From positions 45,372,044-45,436,043 of the forward strand of contig OY979717.1 in assembly GCA_963855995.1 (NCBI GenBank): a stretch of 64,000 nucleotides of DNA, given 5' to 3'. Below are positions 29,255 through 43,129 of the stretch, one piece after another. Source of the stretch: Muricea muricata (Eukaryota > Cnidaria > Anthozoa > Malacalcyonacea > Plexauridae). Every line of letters starts with the position of its first letter. The stretch's first letter is position 1. The notes beneath the pieces are model-generated. The model did not search any database, had not been told where the DNA came from, and saw only the letters and a program-made list of their open reading frames with translations. The position numbers were made by a program, and so were the translations under genes.

Positions 29255-31920
29255 ATAAATTATTTGGAAGTCTATACAAAGAGGCAAAGATATCATTTTT
29301 TATAAGTGACTAGCGTGATCAATCACAAAGATATGCGGAATTTTTTTTATAGCTAAGTGGAATTAATTGTTAGAACAAGGTGAGGTTAGTTAAGATATTA
29401 ATTAAGTGTACTGAGAATCTAAAAAATTATGAATGTCTTGGCTCGATAAGGGAATTAGAATGAGAATAATTATAAAAGCCATTCATATAGGACCTCCGGT
29501 AATATTCTATATATGAGATACTTAAACGCAAGCGCTGCTTGCTATTGCATTTTGAAAGGGACTTTAATAGAGCGTGTTCCGTTACCCTTCCATCACCGAC
29601 TCTAACACCGTGCATAGCATATAGTGATATGCCAGCAAATTAAGAATCAGCTTACCAGTATATATCGAAATTCGAAACATAAAAAAATTGGCCCCTTTTT
29701 TTGACCTGTGGTTGTTTTCCGCAGTAACAAAGTCACTTGATTAGTTTATGATAAATCTATAAAGGGATGGGTTGCTACTTGATAAGCCTATGAGTGCGAA
29801 GTATGAAAACATCATGGTGAAGAGTTTGCAGTTAATTCATGTTCTTAAAAAGAATTGAGTATGGTACTCTCTCCGGCTTTATATCAGCACGTTCTATACA
29901 GAACCACGTTCTTATACCAAGTAAATGTTACTTATGAATATTTCTTCAAGGATATAATGACGCAAATGCAAGTTTGTAAAAAAAGGAAAAATATGTGTTG
30001 GATTAGACTAGACTAGAAGGGTAATACATATTACACATTATACAAGGTATAACACATTACCGAGTATTAGATTAGACTAGGTTACCTGCAAGGCAGAGAT
30101 TGCTGCGGGCATCAAAATTGCAAACAGAAGTAAATAGGCTATAACATCAATATATTTACATTTTCAAAGTTTCTATTGTTTTGTATTTTAATCTCGCGAT
30201 CTGTTGCATAAACTGTAAAATTATAACATATTCTCTTTTAAGACTATGTAAGTCTTGTATTGTTTTATTATAATTTGACACGATTAACGTACATAAATTG
30301 CAAAGGTAATATGATCGCAACCACAAGTGAACTTAGCCGCAATTACATGAAAATGGGATGAGTGACGTTAATACTAATGTCGACGGGGTGCAGGCTACAG
30401 TTTTCTCCTATTGCAGCGCCGTTAAATTCGCCAATAACAATTTGACGTTTTAAAATATCCTAAAGCGCAGATTACTGACAGAGACTTTTCGTTTTACAAT
30501 CACTCAAAAGAAAAGTCGAGACAAGCAGCACAGCACAAAGATGAATGTATATATACAGTAAATTCATGAATTGATGGGTGCATAAGCGCGTCGTCTCACG
30601 TATGCTAAATTAAGATCATCTGAAAAAACGTAAACAAACGTGATGAATATATGTTTATACCTCCAAGCATCCGATTTATTCAGCGCGGTGGCAACCCTGA
30701 AACGATCTAGCGAGGAAGCGTAGTGTTTATGAACGAATGAACACTTGTAGTGCTGTGAGGAAATCTTGTTAACTGCGCATACAAAACGCGCACGACCAGA
30801 ATCCAAAGCGACGCTAAAAATTTACTTTTTGACTGCAAACTGAACAAATTAGGATGCTGCTCGTATTATATACTCAAATGAGACTGGGCACACTAGAGAC
30901 TTGGTATAGCTTTTTCAACGGTGAGAGGCATGGCGCTCTAATCGGTTGCGCTACCCGTGTTTCCCAAACTTTCTCTAAATATAGATACTGAATTTGATTA
31001 GTTGACTTCTGCATTTACCGCCAAGCATGCGATCACAGGAAATAATTAGCTCCATATTTAGCTCATGCTTGTTTGTAAAGAGTGCGATTACTTCGCCTAA
31101 AGAAAAAATCGCTTTACTGAAATGTCCAATTCGAAGTTGTTATTATCAAACAAAAACAAAGTTAGCTATGTACCCTGATACAACCCGATACAGTGTATAA
31201 TACCTTCTTGTGCGCATATAGGCACATATTCATAACTTGTAGCAACTGGGTACGGTAACAAATCAGAAAACGGCGAAATACAATTTGGCCTGAACTGTTA
31301 TTAATTATGTGCGTTTACAAAACATGCATAATTGGAATTTTTCTTCATGTCGACAAAAAGCAAAAAGCATCTTTGTACAGTAGTTGTTTATTTGTATTTC
31401 CATTGAAAAACAAAATAATCTCGACTATTTAATTCATTAGATGCATTTGACTCCTTCGCAATATGTTTTGGAGCCAAAACAAATAGCTTTTATTGAATTT
31501 CTAAAATCTTGTTTTGGCTGCCCGCATTGCTCAGCGGCTGGAAAACAACTTTCAAAATTACCTGAAAACAAATTATGTCATTCAAATGAAATAAAGCCAA
31601 AATATTGGAAATTTTTTGCGATATTTTGAATATTTTCCAAGAATTTACAGAACCACGGCGAGTGCGAAGAAATATTATTACCTTGCTAGACTGATGTTTG
31701 CTAGCTATAAATACATTTAATGTCTTCTTGCCAGGAGCTTCGTTGTACCAGTGGAGAAGGCGCCTGTCTTACGTGATGCATAAATTCAGCTTGAGTCGCC
31801 TCTGCGTCGCTTCTTTTTCTTCTTTTAAAGTTTTTTTCGAAGCTTTTTTATTGAAGAATTTTGTCTAACGCATTCCCCATTCTTAGGGATATTTACAAAA
31901 AATTAATGCAATAAAGAAAC
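29255..31920. other. Intergenic AT-rich sequence
   Basis: No gene recognised. Possible tRNA-derived SINE fragments: minus strand near 30960-30930 (GGGTAGCGCAACCGATTAGA, box-A like) and plus strand near 31748-31775 (AAGGCGCCTGTCTTACG). Open frames at 30564-30806 (minus) and 31441-31629 (plus) have no motifs. Confidence 0.4.
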
Positions 31921-32066
31921 AATTCGCACTATTCGTCGACTATTCGCTATCCATTCTTACTATTCGTCGACTATTCTCTAGCCATTCTTACTATTCGTCG
32001 ATTATATTCGCTAACCATTCGCACTGTTGGTCGAATATCGACGACTATTCGCAGTATTCGCATCCT
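31921..32066 (+). repeat. Minisatellite with ATTCGTCGACTATTCG motifs
   Basis: Imperfect tandem units of about 35-45 bp built from CCATTCTTACTATTCGTCGA and CTATTCGC variants. Confidence 0.8.
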
Positions 32067-32907
32067 ATCCTGTTAAACCAGATCGTCACAAGCGATAGTA
32101 GTGTTTTGAATACTTTGTTATAAGATTGATTCAGCAAAGTATTTTGAATTATCAAAATACTCAGTGGTTTTGCAATTATATTAATATGTTAAGCGCTTTG
32201 TTATTCGTATTTAAAGTGTTTATTAAACGACTCTCACAATTTTTTATTGCATTAAAAAAATCAGTTAAAATCACAATTATATAAATTCTTTGAAAGAAAT
32301 TTTTGTAACTGCCTTACTTTTCGAGATATTCAAATTGCTTTAAAAGTACGCAAGTTAAATACCCAGACCTGGATGTTAAACATAGCCTATATACACACAT
32401 GCAAGTGTAGTTTTTAATTAGTTATTTTTCACTATTGCGTCTACCTATTTTGCAAACTGTTCTTCCAGGAATTACTCCTGTCAGAAGACGCATGATTGTG
32501 ACAATTAAATTAAACACTTTAAGTTTTTTACCATCCAAGACGGCTGCATAATTATCAATTTAGATCTATTTAAACTACTCGATTTAAGTCTATTCAGAGT
32601 TATGTTAGCACAATATAATCTGCTTTCACTCACATTCATATCTTTTAGTAACACATATTTAGAAGACGTACATATAGCCTAAAGAATAAAATTTGAACCA
32701 TGCAATCGATGTTGAAACGACTCGCTTCACTATGTAATGTTTCAATTTCACTAACAGGATTGACAATTCTAGTTAAAAAAGTCTCAAATTAATGTCGCCT
32801 CCAAAATTACTAGATTAACGTTTTTACTTTACTCTACTTTACTCTTGAACTCTGCATAATTATTGCTGGAACGGTAACTTGACCGTCATCTTCGAAGCCA
32901 AATTGAA

Positions 32908-33110
32908 CAGTGGCGGATCCAGGGTAAGTCAAAATAAATTATAGCAGCTCAATTTTAAATTCAAAATAACTTTATAACAATGTCATAGGTTATGAATTTC
33001 AAAAGAATAAAATCTAACCAATGAAGTTGCTTTGAAGGTATTTTAAAATGTAGATATATCCTAGAATGAGCTGTGGTAATTTATTTTGACTTACCCTAGA
33101 TCCGCCACTG
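32908..33110. mobile_element. hAT MITE of 203 bp with perfect 8-bp target duplication
   Basis: Inverted ends CAGTGGCGGATCCAGGGTAA and TTACCCTAGATCCGCCACTG. AAATTGAA flanks both sides (32900-32907 and 33111-33118). The inverted match continues through GTCAAAATAAATT. The CAGTGGCGGA end and 8-bp duplication are typical of hAT. Confidence 0.9.
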
Positions 33111-33184
33111 AAATTGAAAGTTGCCATTGATAACCAAGAGCAACAAAAGTCACTCATTTTCAAACGCTATTTTCAAGACCGTCC

Positions 33185-33230
33185 TTTTAGAATACCGTCC
33201 TTTTAGAATACCGTCCTTTTAATCTTTATC
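33185..33230 (+). repeat. 17-bp tandem repeat, about three copies
   Basis: CCGTCCTTTTAGAATA occurs three times in a row, the last copy truncated. Confidence 0.8.
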
Positions 33231-33572
33231 TAGAAGATCTTTATCTAGGGTTAATATAGAGTTCAATGGCATGGATACATTAATATGTACATTTCCAAAG
33301 CGGAAATGAGCCTGCAGAGAGCATTATCTATGACAAAATGATGCGAGTCGGCCAATGTTACGACAACTTGACTGATCATAACAGAACGGTTCATTTAACA
33401 TTCAAAGTTGCTTGCGAGCAGGCAGTAGGGAGAAGATAATGTAAATAATACGGCCTGCACGCAACCTTGAGAATTTTCCATAGTTGCGTTCGCACAGAAA
33501 CGCAGTGTTCTGATTGGTTAACGGTTAATGTTTCATATATATTAATTATTCTATATTCTAAATTAAATAAAC

Positions 33573-33797
33573 ATGGCGGATAGTTTAACATTAGCCTGCG
33601 AAGAACTGTTAAATAAATTCAACGTGTCGGTAGAACTGAAGAATGAGCAACGCATTGCAATAACAAGCTTGCCTCGTGGATCCGATGTCCTTGCTGTTCT
33701 GCCGACGGGGTTCGGAAAGAGTTTGATTCATCAGATGCTCGTTCTTGTTGGTCAAACGGAGTCAGACAAAAAAGCGAAGATCTCCGGCGTAGAGTAA
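33573..33797 (+). pseudogene. RecQ-like helicase N-terminal fragment
   Basis: The 74-codon frame begins MADSLTLACEELLNKFNVSV. It then has ELKNEQRIAITSLPRGSDV, equivalent to the RecQ motif 0 (LKxxQ), and LAVLPTGFGKSLIHQM, an intact Walker A box. It stops after about 70 residues, where a full RecQ core needs over 300 more. RecQ helicases unwind DNA 3' to 5'. This piece can at most give the first ATP-binding segment, so it is a truncated copy or a first exon without its partners. Another such fragment occurs at 51400-51610. Confidence 0.7.
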
Positions 33798-33839
33798 CGG
33801 CGTGCAGTTATTTTATTTGGCGTAATGAAGTGCATTTGA

Positions 33840-34270
33840 ACTCGATCAGTCTTCACAAATAGAAAACCCTGGCATAGCACCTTGTCCAACAGTGGTTCTT
33901 GCATAAAAACCTCTCTCGAGCTCAAATCCATTTGTTTTCATTCATTTTTGCCAGAGTTTGGCCCTCTGTTGTCTTTCATTGTGATTCGCGGAAAATTCGT
34001 AAACATAACTTGTTCGCCATTTTTAATCAACGAAAATGCATACTTACACTACATACTTACTAAGCCACAGTTATTGGATATTTCTTGTGGAATAGCCGCT
34101 GGCTTTGCGTACAGGCAAATGATGGCTTTCGCGTGCAAAATTCCAGGCGTGATATAATCAATGTGTCAAATGACAAATCAAAAATGTGTCAACATGGCAA
34201 GTATGCGGTTTAAAAATGTTAGATGAGGAAAGAAAGAGTGATAAATCAGTAAAATCACTTTAAAAATTTC
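33840..34270 (+). other. Degraded coding-like sequence after the RecQ fragment
   Basis: An open frame (33882-34157) contains phrases such as ISCGIAAGFAYRQMMAFACK but no recognised domain. It may belong to the same duplicated unit as the RecQ fragment. Confidence 0.25.
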
Positions 34271-34278
34271 AATAACAT

Positions 34279-34769
<491 letters not shown>

Positions 34770-34875
34770 ATTTAGTCTTTATTATCAAGAGTCACAACAG
34801 ACGTGCAACTTTACAAATGTCAATTCCAAATTATTACAGTTAAGAGATAATTTATCCCAATTAATTATATAAAAG

Positions 34876-36231
34876 TTAAAAACAGTTAAAAAGACATCTA
34901 TTTATAAAGGATCGTTTAAATCGTTCCGTTTTAATTTGAGGTAAAATAAAGTTATGTTCCCTTTGTCTTAAGATCCTTTGTTTACACATAGGAAGCAATT
35001 CATGTAGAACATGTTCTGGATTCGATACGATTTTCTTGAATAATTTTCTGTCCCTCTCCTCGATTACTTCAGATATCTTAATGTTCTTTGTCGTATATCC
35101 ATAACGATGAGCTCGCCGGAAAAACTTGTCTATACGATCCAAATCCTTTTTTTGGAGTGCAGAGCCCCACTCTTCAATACTATAGTAAAAGAGTGACATA
35201 ATTAGCGATTCGAATAATTTGTTTAGCTGATCTGCTGAAAAACAATAGCATCTGCACACTCTCAATATGTACATACGCCCACTGGCCTTCGACAAAAGAT
35301 CATCGATATGAAGATCCCAGCAACATGGGTCTTCCTGAAATGTGACACCTAATAATTTCAACCAGCTCTTTCGATTAATGCCTGCAATCGGTGCTGGTAA
35401 CGGTTTCATAGATCCACAGTGCACGACCATTTCCCACGTTTTAGAGAGATTTAATGTCATTTGATTCGCTTCCGACCAATTCTGGATACTTTCCGTCTCA
35501 GCCTCAGCAGAATCCAATCCTGATTTAACCGGAGCACTAGTCGTTATATCGTCAGCAAATTTAACCAATAGGTTATTTTGCGCATCCATGGGTTTTATGT
35601 CATTAACCATCAACGAAAATAGAAAGAGACCCAAAACCGTACCCTGCCTTTGTTGATATCAACATAAACAGTTTCTATACCATCAACAACAACTCTTTGT
35701 TTTCTGTTGGCCAAGAAGCTAATATATAATCTAGTTTGTAATATACGGATTAAATTCGAGTGTTTTCAATTTTTGACAAATAGTGTTATGGGATACCGAG
35801 TCGAACGCTTTCTTATAATCAAATGATACTACCCTAACATAGTCTGCACCTTCATCCAGCCACTTGAGCCAGTGATGCAAACGCTTAAGCAGAGCATTGG
35901 TAGTATTTGTTCCCTCTTTATAAGCAAATTGATCTCGACCAACCACGGATTTAAATACAGACGCGATCTCCTGTTTATAAACTACCCTTTCAAATAATCT
36001 CATAATGATGTTTGTGAGCGATATAGGCCTCAACTGATTGCACTCTGTCAAGGGGGATTCTTTGGGTATAGGGTTCACATTGGCAAGCTTCCACATCAGA
36101 GGGACGCATTGTTGTTCGATTGATAGATAGAACACTTTGGTAATCATGGGCGCTAAAGGTTGCACGAAGTCTTTCCATAACCAATATGGAAGCCCGTCAG
36201 GACCTTGCGCTCTTCGTTTTAGGTTCGTCAA
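34876..36231 (-). pseudogene. LINE reverse transcriptase domain, frameshifted
   Basis: 36231-35731 encodes RAQGPDGLPYWLWKDF, NQLRPISLTNIIMRLFERVV (RT motif) and VVSFDYKKAFDSVSHNTI (motif A, aspartate in FDYKKAFD). A frame change follows. 35634-34876 then encodes LLVKFADDITTSAPV (the catalytic xADD box) and NQMTLNLSKTWEMVV, and continues to the C-terminal region. Copying of its own RNA at a nicked target is the known role. The frame change between motif A and the ADD box makes this copy non-functional. Confidence 0.82.
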
Positions 36232-37376
36232 AAATGTATAACAGTAGGCTCATCAATAGCAGGAACTCGGGTGCCTATAGGAATTAGTATGGGTTGGGGG
36301 CATATGTAACTCGCATCCATGTTTACACTTTGGAAGTACGAGTTAATATGTTGTGGATCGATGACCGAGCTGATGTTACTGTTCTTGCTTTTTCTACCAG
36401 TAATTCTATTCACAGTATCCCACCACTTTTTGAATGAAAAACTATTTTTCCTATTCTCATCATCAACGGAGCGAACAAGATTTTCACGAATTAGTTCATC
36501 AATACGCTTTTGCAAATCATTGTTGACTCCCATCCTTATGTTCCTATTCCTTATCCTACATAAGTGCTTAACCAAGGGAGACATATATATGGTTACTTTA
36601 ATTAACGGGAAGCAGTCATTAAACATGTTAGTAATGGTGTCATTTAATAGAGTGACCGCTTCATTAACATTACTGCAGTGATAAATATGACTCCAATCAC
36701 ATGTTTCCAATTTCCTCATCATATTGAACTTCCGATGAGCTCTTACGTCTCTAAAATAGACATCCTTTCTTTCGGGTTTTATAGCTTGTCGCGGTGAAAC
36801 CATGACAACCAAATAATCAGATCTTACTAGACCTTTAAAAACCTTTGATTTTTCCCAAAGATGTGGACAGTTGGTTAAAAATATATCCAAAATGTTATGA
36901 TTTCGGGTTGGCTTCTTGACTAATTGTTCCAAGTTGTGCTGGCTGATAAGGTCTTTTATTTTTAATTGATTAATGTCTCCTGCAATAGTTATTCTTGCAT
37001 TGGGCTCAGGATGAAGAATCTGTTCTACAGTTTCAGACAAATGATTTAGTAACTCAATCTCAGGATAAGTGGGGTCAGGTTGGTGGTATACTGAAGCTAC
37101 ATAGTATTTAGTATTAGGTGTTACAATTTCACACCAAACACACTCAAAAGTTGTTATCAAAATCCAGATTTTTAACTTTCCAGTCATTTCTACACAGAAT
37201 AGCCACTCCACCCCCTGACCAACCGACCGCGAGTCACACCGATCTTTTCTGACAAAAACATAATTGCCGAGACATACCAGTCTTGACGGAATTTTGTCGT
37301 TTAACCATGTCTCAGTAACGAAGCAAATATCAATATTGTTAGTACACAACTCAACGCTAAAAGGAGACAACAGCAT
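36228..37376 (-). pseudogene. LINE endonuclease (AP-like) domain
   Basis: Frame of 382 codons with endonuclease motifs: DICFVTETWLNDKIPS (the ExW motif), VASVYHQPDP, ITIAGDINQLKI (the GD motif), THNHNILDIFLTN-like RNHNILDIFLTN and LVRSDYLVVM (catalytic SDH appears as SDY). It continues toward the RT N-terminal region and ends in a stop at VIHF. The enzyme nicks target DNA for target-primed reverse transcription. The S-D-Y at the catalytic SDH triad and the stop suggest decay. Confidence 0.8.
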
Positions 37377-37613
37377 CAGGTTTTGCTAGGGAACGAGCAT
37401 TAATGACCATGCATTTAGGTATAACTTTAGGAATTGCAGATCCCGTTTGTTCTATTGTTATATTGATCGGTATACAGTTTGCTTTGTTATGACCTTTGTT
37501 TACCAGCCTATTAGCTAAGGTCTTTGTAGATATAGTTCCATTAATACCAATGAGAACAGGGATAGGATTATGATTGTTTGTTCTCCAGGCAGGAATTCGA
37601 CTAATCTCAGTAC

Positions 37614-38934
37614 TTAAAGATACTTCATATTCCTGTCCCGGTAAGGTATGGAAAGACCCCCAAAAAACCGCGAAGATTGACCAGTTCTACGTTCTCCTTG
37701 TTCCACAGCACAATCAGCGTTTTTTAGTTTCTCAGGAATAAAATTGAAATTGCACCCAGTCAAAAAAGGAATATTATACTTTGGACCTTTAGCAGAATCA
37801 CGTGTTTTTCTTTTAGCCCTAATTTCATTTGTTTTCAAAAGTACCCTCTCGGTCGTTTCTCTTTGTTGACTACACACAGTAGAATCCACTATGTCAGATG
37901 ACACACGACTTTCTGATGGAACAATGGGACATTCAGAATTAATGACTATTTCAGATGGCTGTAGGCGTTCAGTGGTGATCACCACATCAGGTGAAACTGT
38001 TGGACTGTCGGGTGAAACAATAGAACTATCCATTGAGTTATTATTGATTGTTGTTAAGCTTGGTTGGGCACGTTCGATTTGAATTTTCAAAGACTTAATT
38101 GACCTTTCCAAATTTTGAATCTCGTAATTTTTTTTGTTCAACTACCTCCAACATTTTCAGTTCTAAAAGCTTATATCGATTTCGCTCATTCGATAGGTCA
38201 TCTTTTAATTTAGATATTTCATCCTTCTCACAAACCCCATCTACATTGGCCGACATTTTTGACTCAATATTCGACATTCTAGACCCAAAGGTACTCAACA
38301 TAATCGCAATATCTAGCTTAACGCCCTTCAACTCCGCAGCGACCTAGCTACATCCACATTCGCAATTACCATCGCGACCATGCTTCTCCATCCGACTACA
38401 TTGAGGAACTGATGGCTTTTCTAAATATGATACATCTGAATGTGGGTCTTTAAACGTCAAGTCATTTGATGACTTGAACATATCTAGATGCGTAATAAAA
38501 GACAAATCTTTTGATAGATCGGCAAGTGGGCTAATACTTGGCTTCGAAGATTGCAAGTCATTTGTACTTGGCTGTACACATGCGATGTTAACAGGACTCA
38601 GGATACTAACCAACTTTTCCCTGAATCTCTCACCGTCCTTACCATAAAATAGTAGAGAATTTGCCTTACCAGGATACCATGTTGTTATAAAGTTACAATC
38701 CAAGCCTTCAAACTGTTTCGCCCTGCTACTAGGAGATTTCCACTTGCCGTTCAGCCCCACAAAATTTTCGATAAAACCCTTTAATGAACGGAGATCCTTT
38801 GTCCATCTAACACGTCTACCATCATACACTAAGTGTGATTGACTGTTTAAAACTTTAATGGAGTTAATATAAACATTTTCCAGACTACAATTTGTAAAAC
38901 TCTGAGAGCTCCGAAAAGTATAACCTTCCGCCAT
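37614..38934 (-). pseudogene. LINE ORF1-like region
   Basis: Three consecutive minus-strand frames: 38934-38344 starting MAEGYTFRSSQSFTNCSLEN; 38331-38095 with a coiled-coil-like stretch (EISKLKDDLSNERNRYKLLE); and 38141-37614, Ser/Pro/Thr-rich and ending IPYRDRNMKYL. The second and third overlap with a frameshift near 38130. No zinc knuckle is evident. The position upstream of the endonuclease is typical for ORF1. Frame breaks suggest it is inactive. Confidence 0.6.
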
Positions 38935-38990
38935 TGTGCTGTTGTGTACTAATTTATGCTATTGCTGCTCAAAATATACATGTAAATTTT

Positions 38991-39264
38991 TTATTGAAAT
39001 GTAAATTTCTTGAATAAAAATTTAGATAATTAAATATACAATGAGTGTAAAGGCTGTGTAAGCTCTTTATTCTTTTTCAGACCATTCGATTAACTCAAGC
39101 GAATCCTGATTAAATTAAATCCCTTTCAAAATTTGACTAAAAAACTCACTTCTTCTAACTCAAGTTAAACAAGATCTTTTCAGATCCACCATATTTTTTG
39201 CTAGAATGTAATACACTGTAGTACACAAAGGAAAATCGGGAAAATTTATATGATATAAATAAGT
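38991..39264. other. Short intergenic sequence between the LINE and the hAT-like pseudogene
   Basis: AT-rich, no features recognised. It may include the LINE 5' UTR and the leader of the plus-strand coding region. Confidence 0.35.
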
Positions 39265-42260
39265 TCAGCTCGAATGAAATAAAACAAGGAAAATCCTTAA
39301 AGCGTCAACTTACTTTGGATTGGGGAAAAGGCAGCTTAACTAAGAAACCCCAAGGTCCACCTGCAAAAAAGCAAAAAGTAGATGACCAACAAAAACAGAA
39401 GGAAAAACATGTTTGTTTAATTGCAATGCTTGGAGCGATATTTGCAAGGAAAGCAAGAAGAAAGGTCTTCAAGTATTTGTCATCCAGATAATTCTAGTGT
39501 CCAGCGACACAAACCGGACCAAGAAAAATGTACATTTGTGCCAGCATCGTCTCCATCAGCTACCTCAATTAGAGACAAGTATTGCAAACGAAAGGATAAA
39601 GTTTGTCCAGCTACAAGTAATTTAAGTGAAATTGAATTGTTGGAAAATCAGGTGGCAAAAGATCCAAGTAAATTAACCAAGGAAATCACTGATGAGTCAG
39701 CACAAACAACACTATTTGATTTTTCAAAACCAGTCAATACATTCGCAACATCTGGATGCGGTGAGGATGCATCGATGAAGCATGTTCTGGACGCTATTTC
39801 TGCTTTGAGTATTAAAATTGATACCATTTCGGATCAGTGCCGATCTTTAGAGCAGTTAGCTTGTGAGGACAGCGAGGTTAGAAGATCTGTCCAAGAAATA
39901 CGGAAAGCGAATAACATCAATGAGCTCAACAATCCCACACATAATGCGATGTTTACCCTGTTTTGAACTTCTTGTGGTCTCCCGAACGACTCTTCGTCCT
40001 TTAACACCGTTCAAAGCACAACAGCTGTTAAATCCAGCAGGAAGTGGTACCCTTCCAACTGGCATTTTCGTGAATAAGGAAATATCACGTCTCTTTATAA
40101 GTGGTCATAACCAAACGTGGTATCGTCAGAAGAATTATTGTCTAGTGATCACCTTTGTTTCGTTGGACGTGGATCGGCAAAGCACGAAAAAGCAATGGAA
40201 GAATATCGAAAAAAAGAAAAAACAGGAAAAGAGAACTTCTACAGCGTGCTGGAACCTCTTTAGAGCAGCAATCACTGATGCTAAGCTTGGGGCAGCCGGA
40301 AAACACTTTGAGACTCTTATTTCTCTGTTGGCGAGCTGTTCAGTTGATGCAGGCAGCATTGGACAAGGTTGTAACAATTTCAATGATATTATGTACTGCC
40401 TAGAACAGGAGCATGGCTTGCTAAACAACTTCCATCCACACTGCTTCCTCCCCATTTTTAGGCAACTGCCGATAAAGCAACTCCTTCTAGAACCACAAAC
40501 CAAGCAGTTCTTATCGTTGCCAGCGAAAGCAGCGGTACACCATGCCCTATTCCAGTAGCAGCACCAGAAATTTACAATGACTTCAAAGATGCTACCTACG
40601 ATTCTCTTGCAAAGCAACTCTTAGACGCTATTTCTGAGCACTTTTCCTCTCAAATTCTGTCTCGTCTTTGTGGTGTTGGTGCGGATGGGCCTTACCAAGC
40701 TACCGGATTTCGACAGCATCTACGAGAGGCTCTTGATTTAGACAGTGACAATGATCTTGCCTTGCCTGTTACATGGGAAACAGCGCATGTTCTCAACCTT
40801 GCTGTAACTGACGTGCGAGACGCCAAAGCCGAGAGCGGTATTTTTTTTCCGGCAGTTTATGAAACGATGCTATTTATTTAACCATGTGTTATCCAACGGA
40901 AAGGGATTTGCGTTTTTACTTGACCCAAACACCTTCCAGCAGTGGATAAAGATAGAAAAGAGTTTCAATTCATTGAGGAAAGCATTCGATCTACTTCACC
41001 CGAACCGTACGGAAAACGAAGAATGGCAGTACATGATTGCGGGGTCTGATTTTGTCCAGGATCTTCTGGCTTTTCTTGATATCTTAAGTCCTGTTGTTGA
41101 TTTAATGCTTCACGCGCAAGCTCTAGACACATTCCCATTTGGAAGTTGAAGTTGTGGTGGCCCAAAGTCCGTGCAAAGTTGATGAAAGCTGCCAATGAAT
41201 ATCCTTCTAGAAGCCTTTCCCAGACTGACAGAAGTGGAGCAAAATCTCAGACCTGATGGTGTTTTCAAAGGTGTTACTCTTTTGCCTGGATGGTTGGTTA
41301 CAAGCAATCGTGGAAAAGATTCTGGAGAAGAACGCTTTAATTGGGCTATGAGAGAAGACCATGAGATCAAAGACGACCATAAACGATTTGCAAAAGATAT
41401 AATGGAATCGTTAGAAAAGCGAGTTTCCTCTGTTTTACAGAGTGAAACGATTTCAAACTTTGAAGTATTTTATGCAACAAATCTGGTTAACCTTCACTGC
41501 GGCACTGCAAATGATGGGAAGATCACGTTCTTTCTGCCAGAAGGGGAAATTGAAGAACATGGAGTCGATGAATGTAAAGAAGTGATGAAGGCAGCTTCAA
41601 AGTTATCTCACATCCAAACTTTTGGTATGAATTTCGATTCACGCATGTCACATGCCTACATGCGCTTGTTGAAGAAAGGCGTCTCCGAAGGTGTTTGGAA
41701 TGGTATTTGCCCAGACTGGTTTGAAGTTATGGATGAAGAGCCAGGCAATAAAAATATTGATGGTGTTTTTCTAGTAGAATTTCGAGCTGAAGAATCAATC
41801 AATCTTGAATCTGTCTTTGTAATGCGTTTCTCCAATGGAGTGGTTCAAAAAGTACGACTATTTGAAAAATGTTTTTATAAGTCGTTTTATTCAAACAAAG
41901 ATCTTTATGACATTGTACAACCTCCATCATGCGCACTGCTGGACATTGTTTTGGCAAAAGGCGGTCCAGAGGCAATAGCGGAAAGCTTCTACAATTCTAT
42001 GCGTCACCAACAACAGTCTATGATGCTCAGTCAAGCAGTACCCTTGTGCGAAGAACAAAGATCAACTGGCCAGGTGCTTGCCTTCCCTCAAGAACTGTGA
42101 AATTATCATTAAAGAAAGCGTATGCTTGTATCTCGAGGGAAACAATACCATAAAAGCACATCGTGTCTTCTCCTCTCGAGCAAACAAGTATGACTGTTCA
42201 CAAGTCGTTGACCGTGTTCAGTCTGCACGAGCACGTTGCCCATTTCTTATTACTGACTGA
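39265..42260 (+). pseudogene. hAT-type (ZNF862/KIAA1586-like) transposase-derived coding region, frameshifted
   Basis: Coding sequence is spread over several frames, with breaks near 39400, 39980, 40560, 40860 and 41150. The order is KRQLTLDWGKGS; a Cys/His-containing N-terminal part; CGVGADGPYQATGFRQHLRE (probable catalytic-Asp region); WETAHVLNLAVTDVRD (the hAT-like H-x-LNL box); RCYLFNHVLSNGKGFAFLLD; WQYMIAGSDFVQDLLAFLDI; then a 301-codon frame 41195-42100 (LTEVEQNLRPDGVFKGVTLL... SCALLDIVLAKGGPEAIAES) and a tail ending CPFLITD at 42260. I recognise this as a long protein type repeated in coral genomes and similar to vertebrate hAT-derived genes. The exact family is from memory and uncertain. 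The breaks indicate a dead copy. Confidence 0.55.
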
Positions 42261-42599
42261 ACTTCAGTCAAGTGGTTGAAAAACAACTTATCACGGGTAA
42301 AACCATTAACATTACAATATGGCTTATTTGTATCGCCCAGATAAACTTTAACTAAAAAAATGTACCTTACGCAAACAATAGCAATCGATCATCCTACACC
42401 GCCCCAAGCTTGGTGGGAGCAACATGCAACATGCAACATTTATTCTCAGATTCGATCACAGAAAAGCTATTCCTGGTTTGAATGCTTTTAAAGAAAAATT
42501 TTACAGTTTTCCATATTGTAGATTTTATTTCTTTCTTATTATTTTTATATTCACGCCTCTGGCTTTGGAAGAGCATTATTCTTCAATGAGTGAAACCCC

Positions 42600-42830
42600 G
42601 TCATTAAGTATAGCTCGTATCGTATCGTACCTCTAGAATCTCTTTTCGGAACTTTCTTTCGCAAGGGGTTTCTTTCTGGCGTTGATACCGTAGTAGAAAG
42701 AGTCCTTTTAGTTCTAACTTCGATCATCGCGTCGCTATCACCATTCTCGCTGTCACTCCAGCTGGAATTCAGTTCGAATCATCAGATTGCCAGAAATTCT
42801 CACTCCTAAAGTCTTTTGTCATTTTCACCG
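42600..42830 (-). other. Coding-like fragment, Ser/Asp- then Lys/Arg-rich
   Basis: An open minus-strand segment reads NSSWSDSENGDSDAMIEVRT, then KRTLSTTVSTPERNPLRKKV and PKRDSRGT. The charge pattern looks like real protein, but there is no start, clear splice border or known domain. It could be an exon or a transposon remnant. Confidence 0.3.
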
Positions 42831-43129
42831 TTAAATATGGTATTCGTTGAATTCCTTCTTGCTAAAAAGAAGCAGCGTATCATTTATCCGTAAAATTCGT
42901 CCAGAAAATAAAGATCAATCGGTAGTTGCGCCTAAAATCGCCGTTTAACTGCCAAAATTCTGCATTTCCCTGTCTTTTTTTCTAATAAAAAATGTGCATT
43001 ACACTTGCCAGAGGTATTGCGAGTGCAATGATTTCAAACAAGAACGGCTGACGCCATTACTCGCCATCTATAACGACGCAACTTACTTCCGGCTGGCGTT
43101 CGTGTTGACAAAAACGTCGCTTGCTAGAT

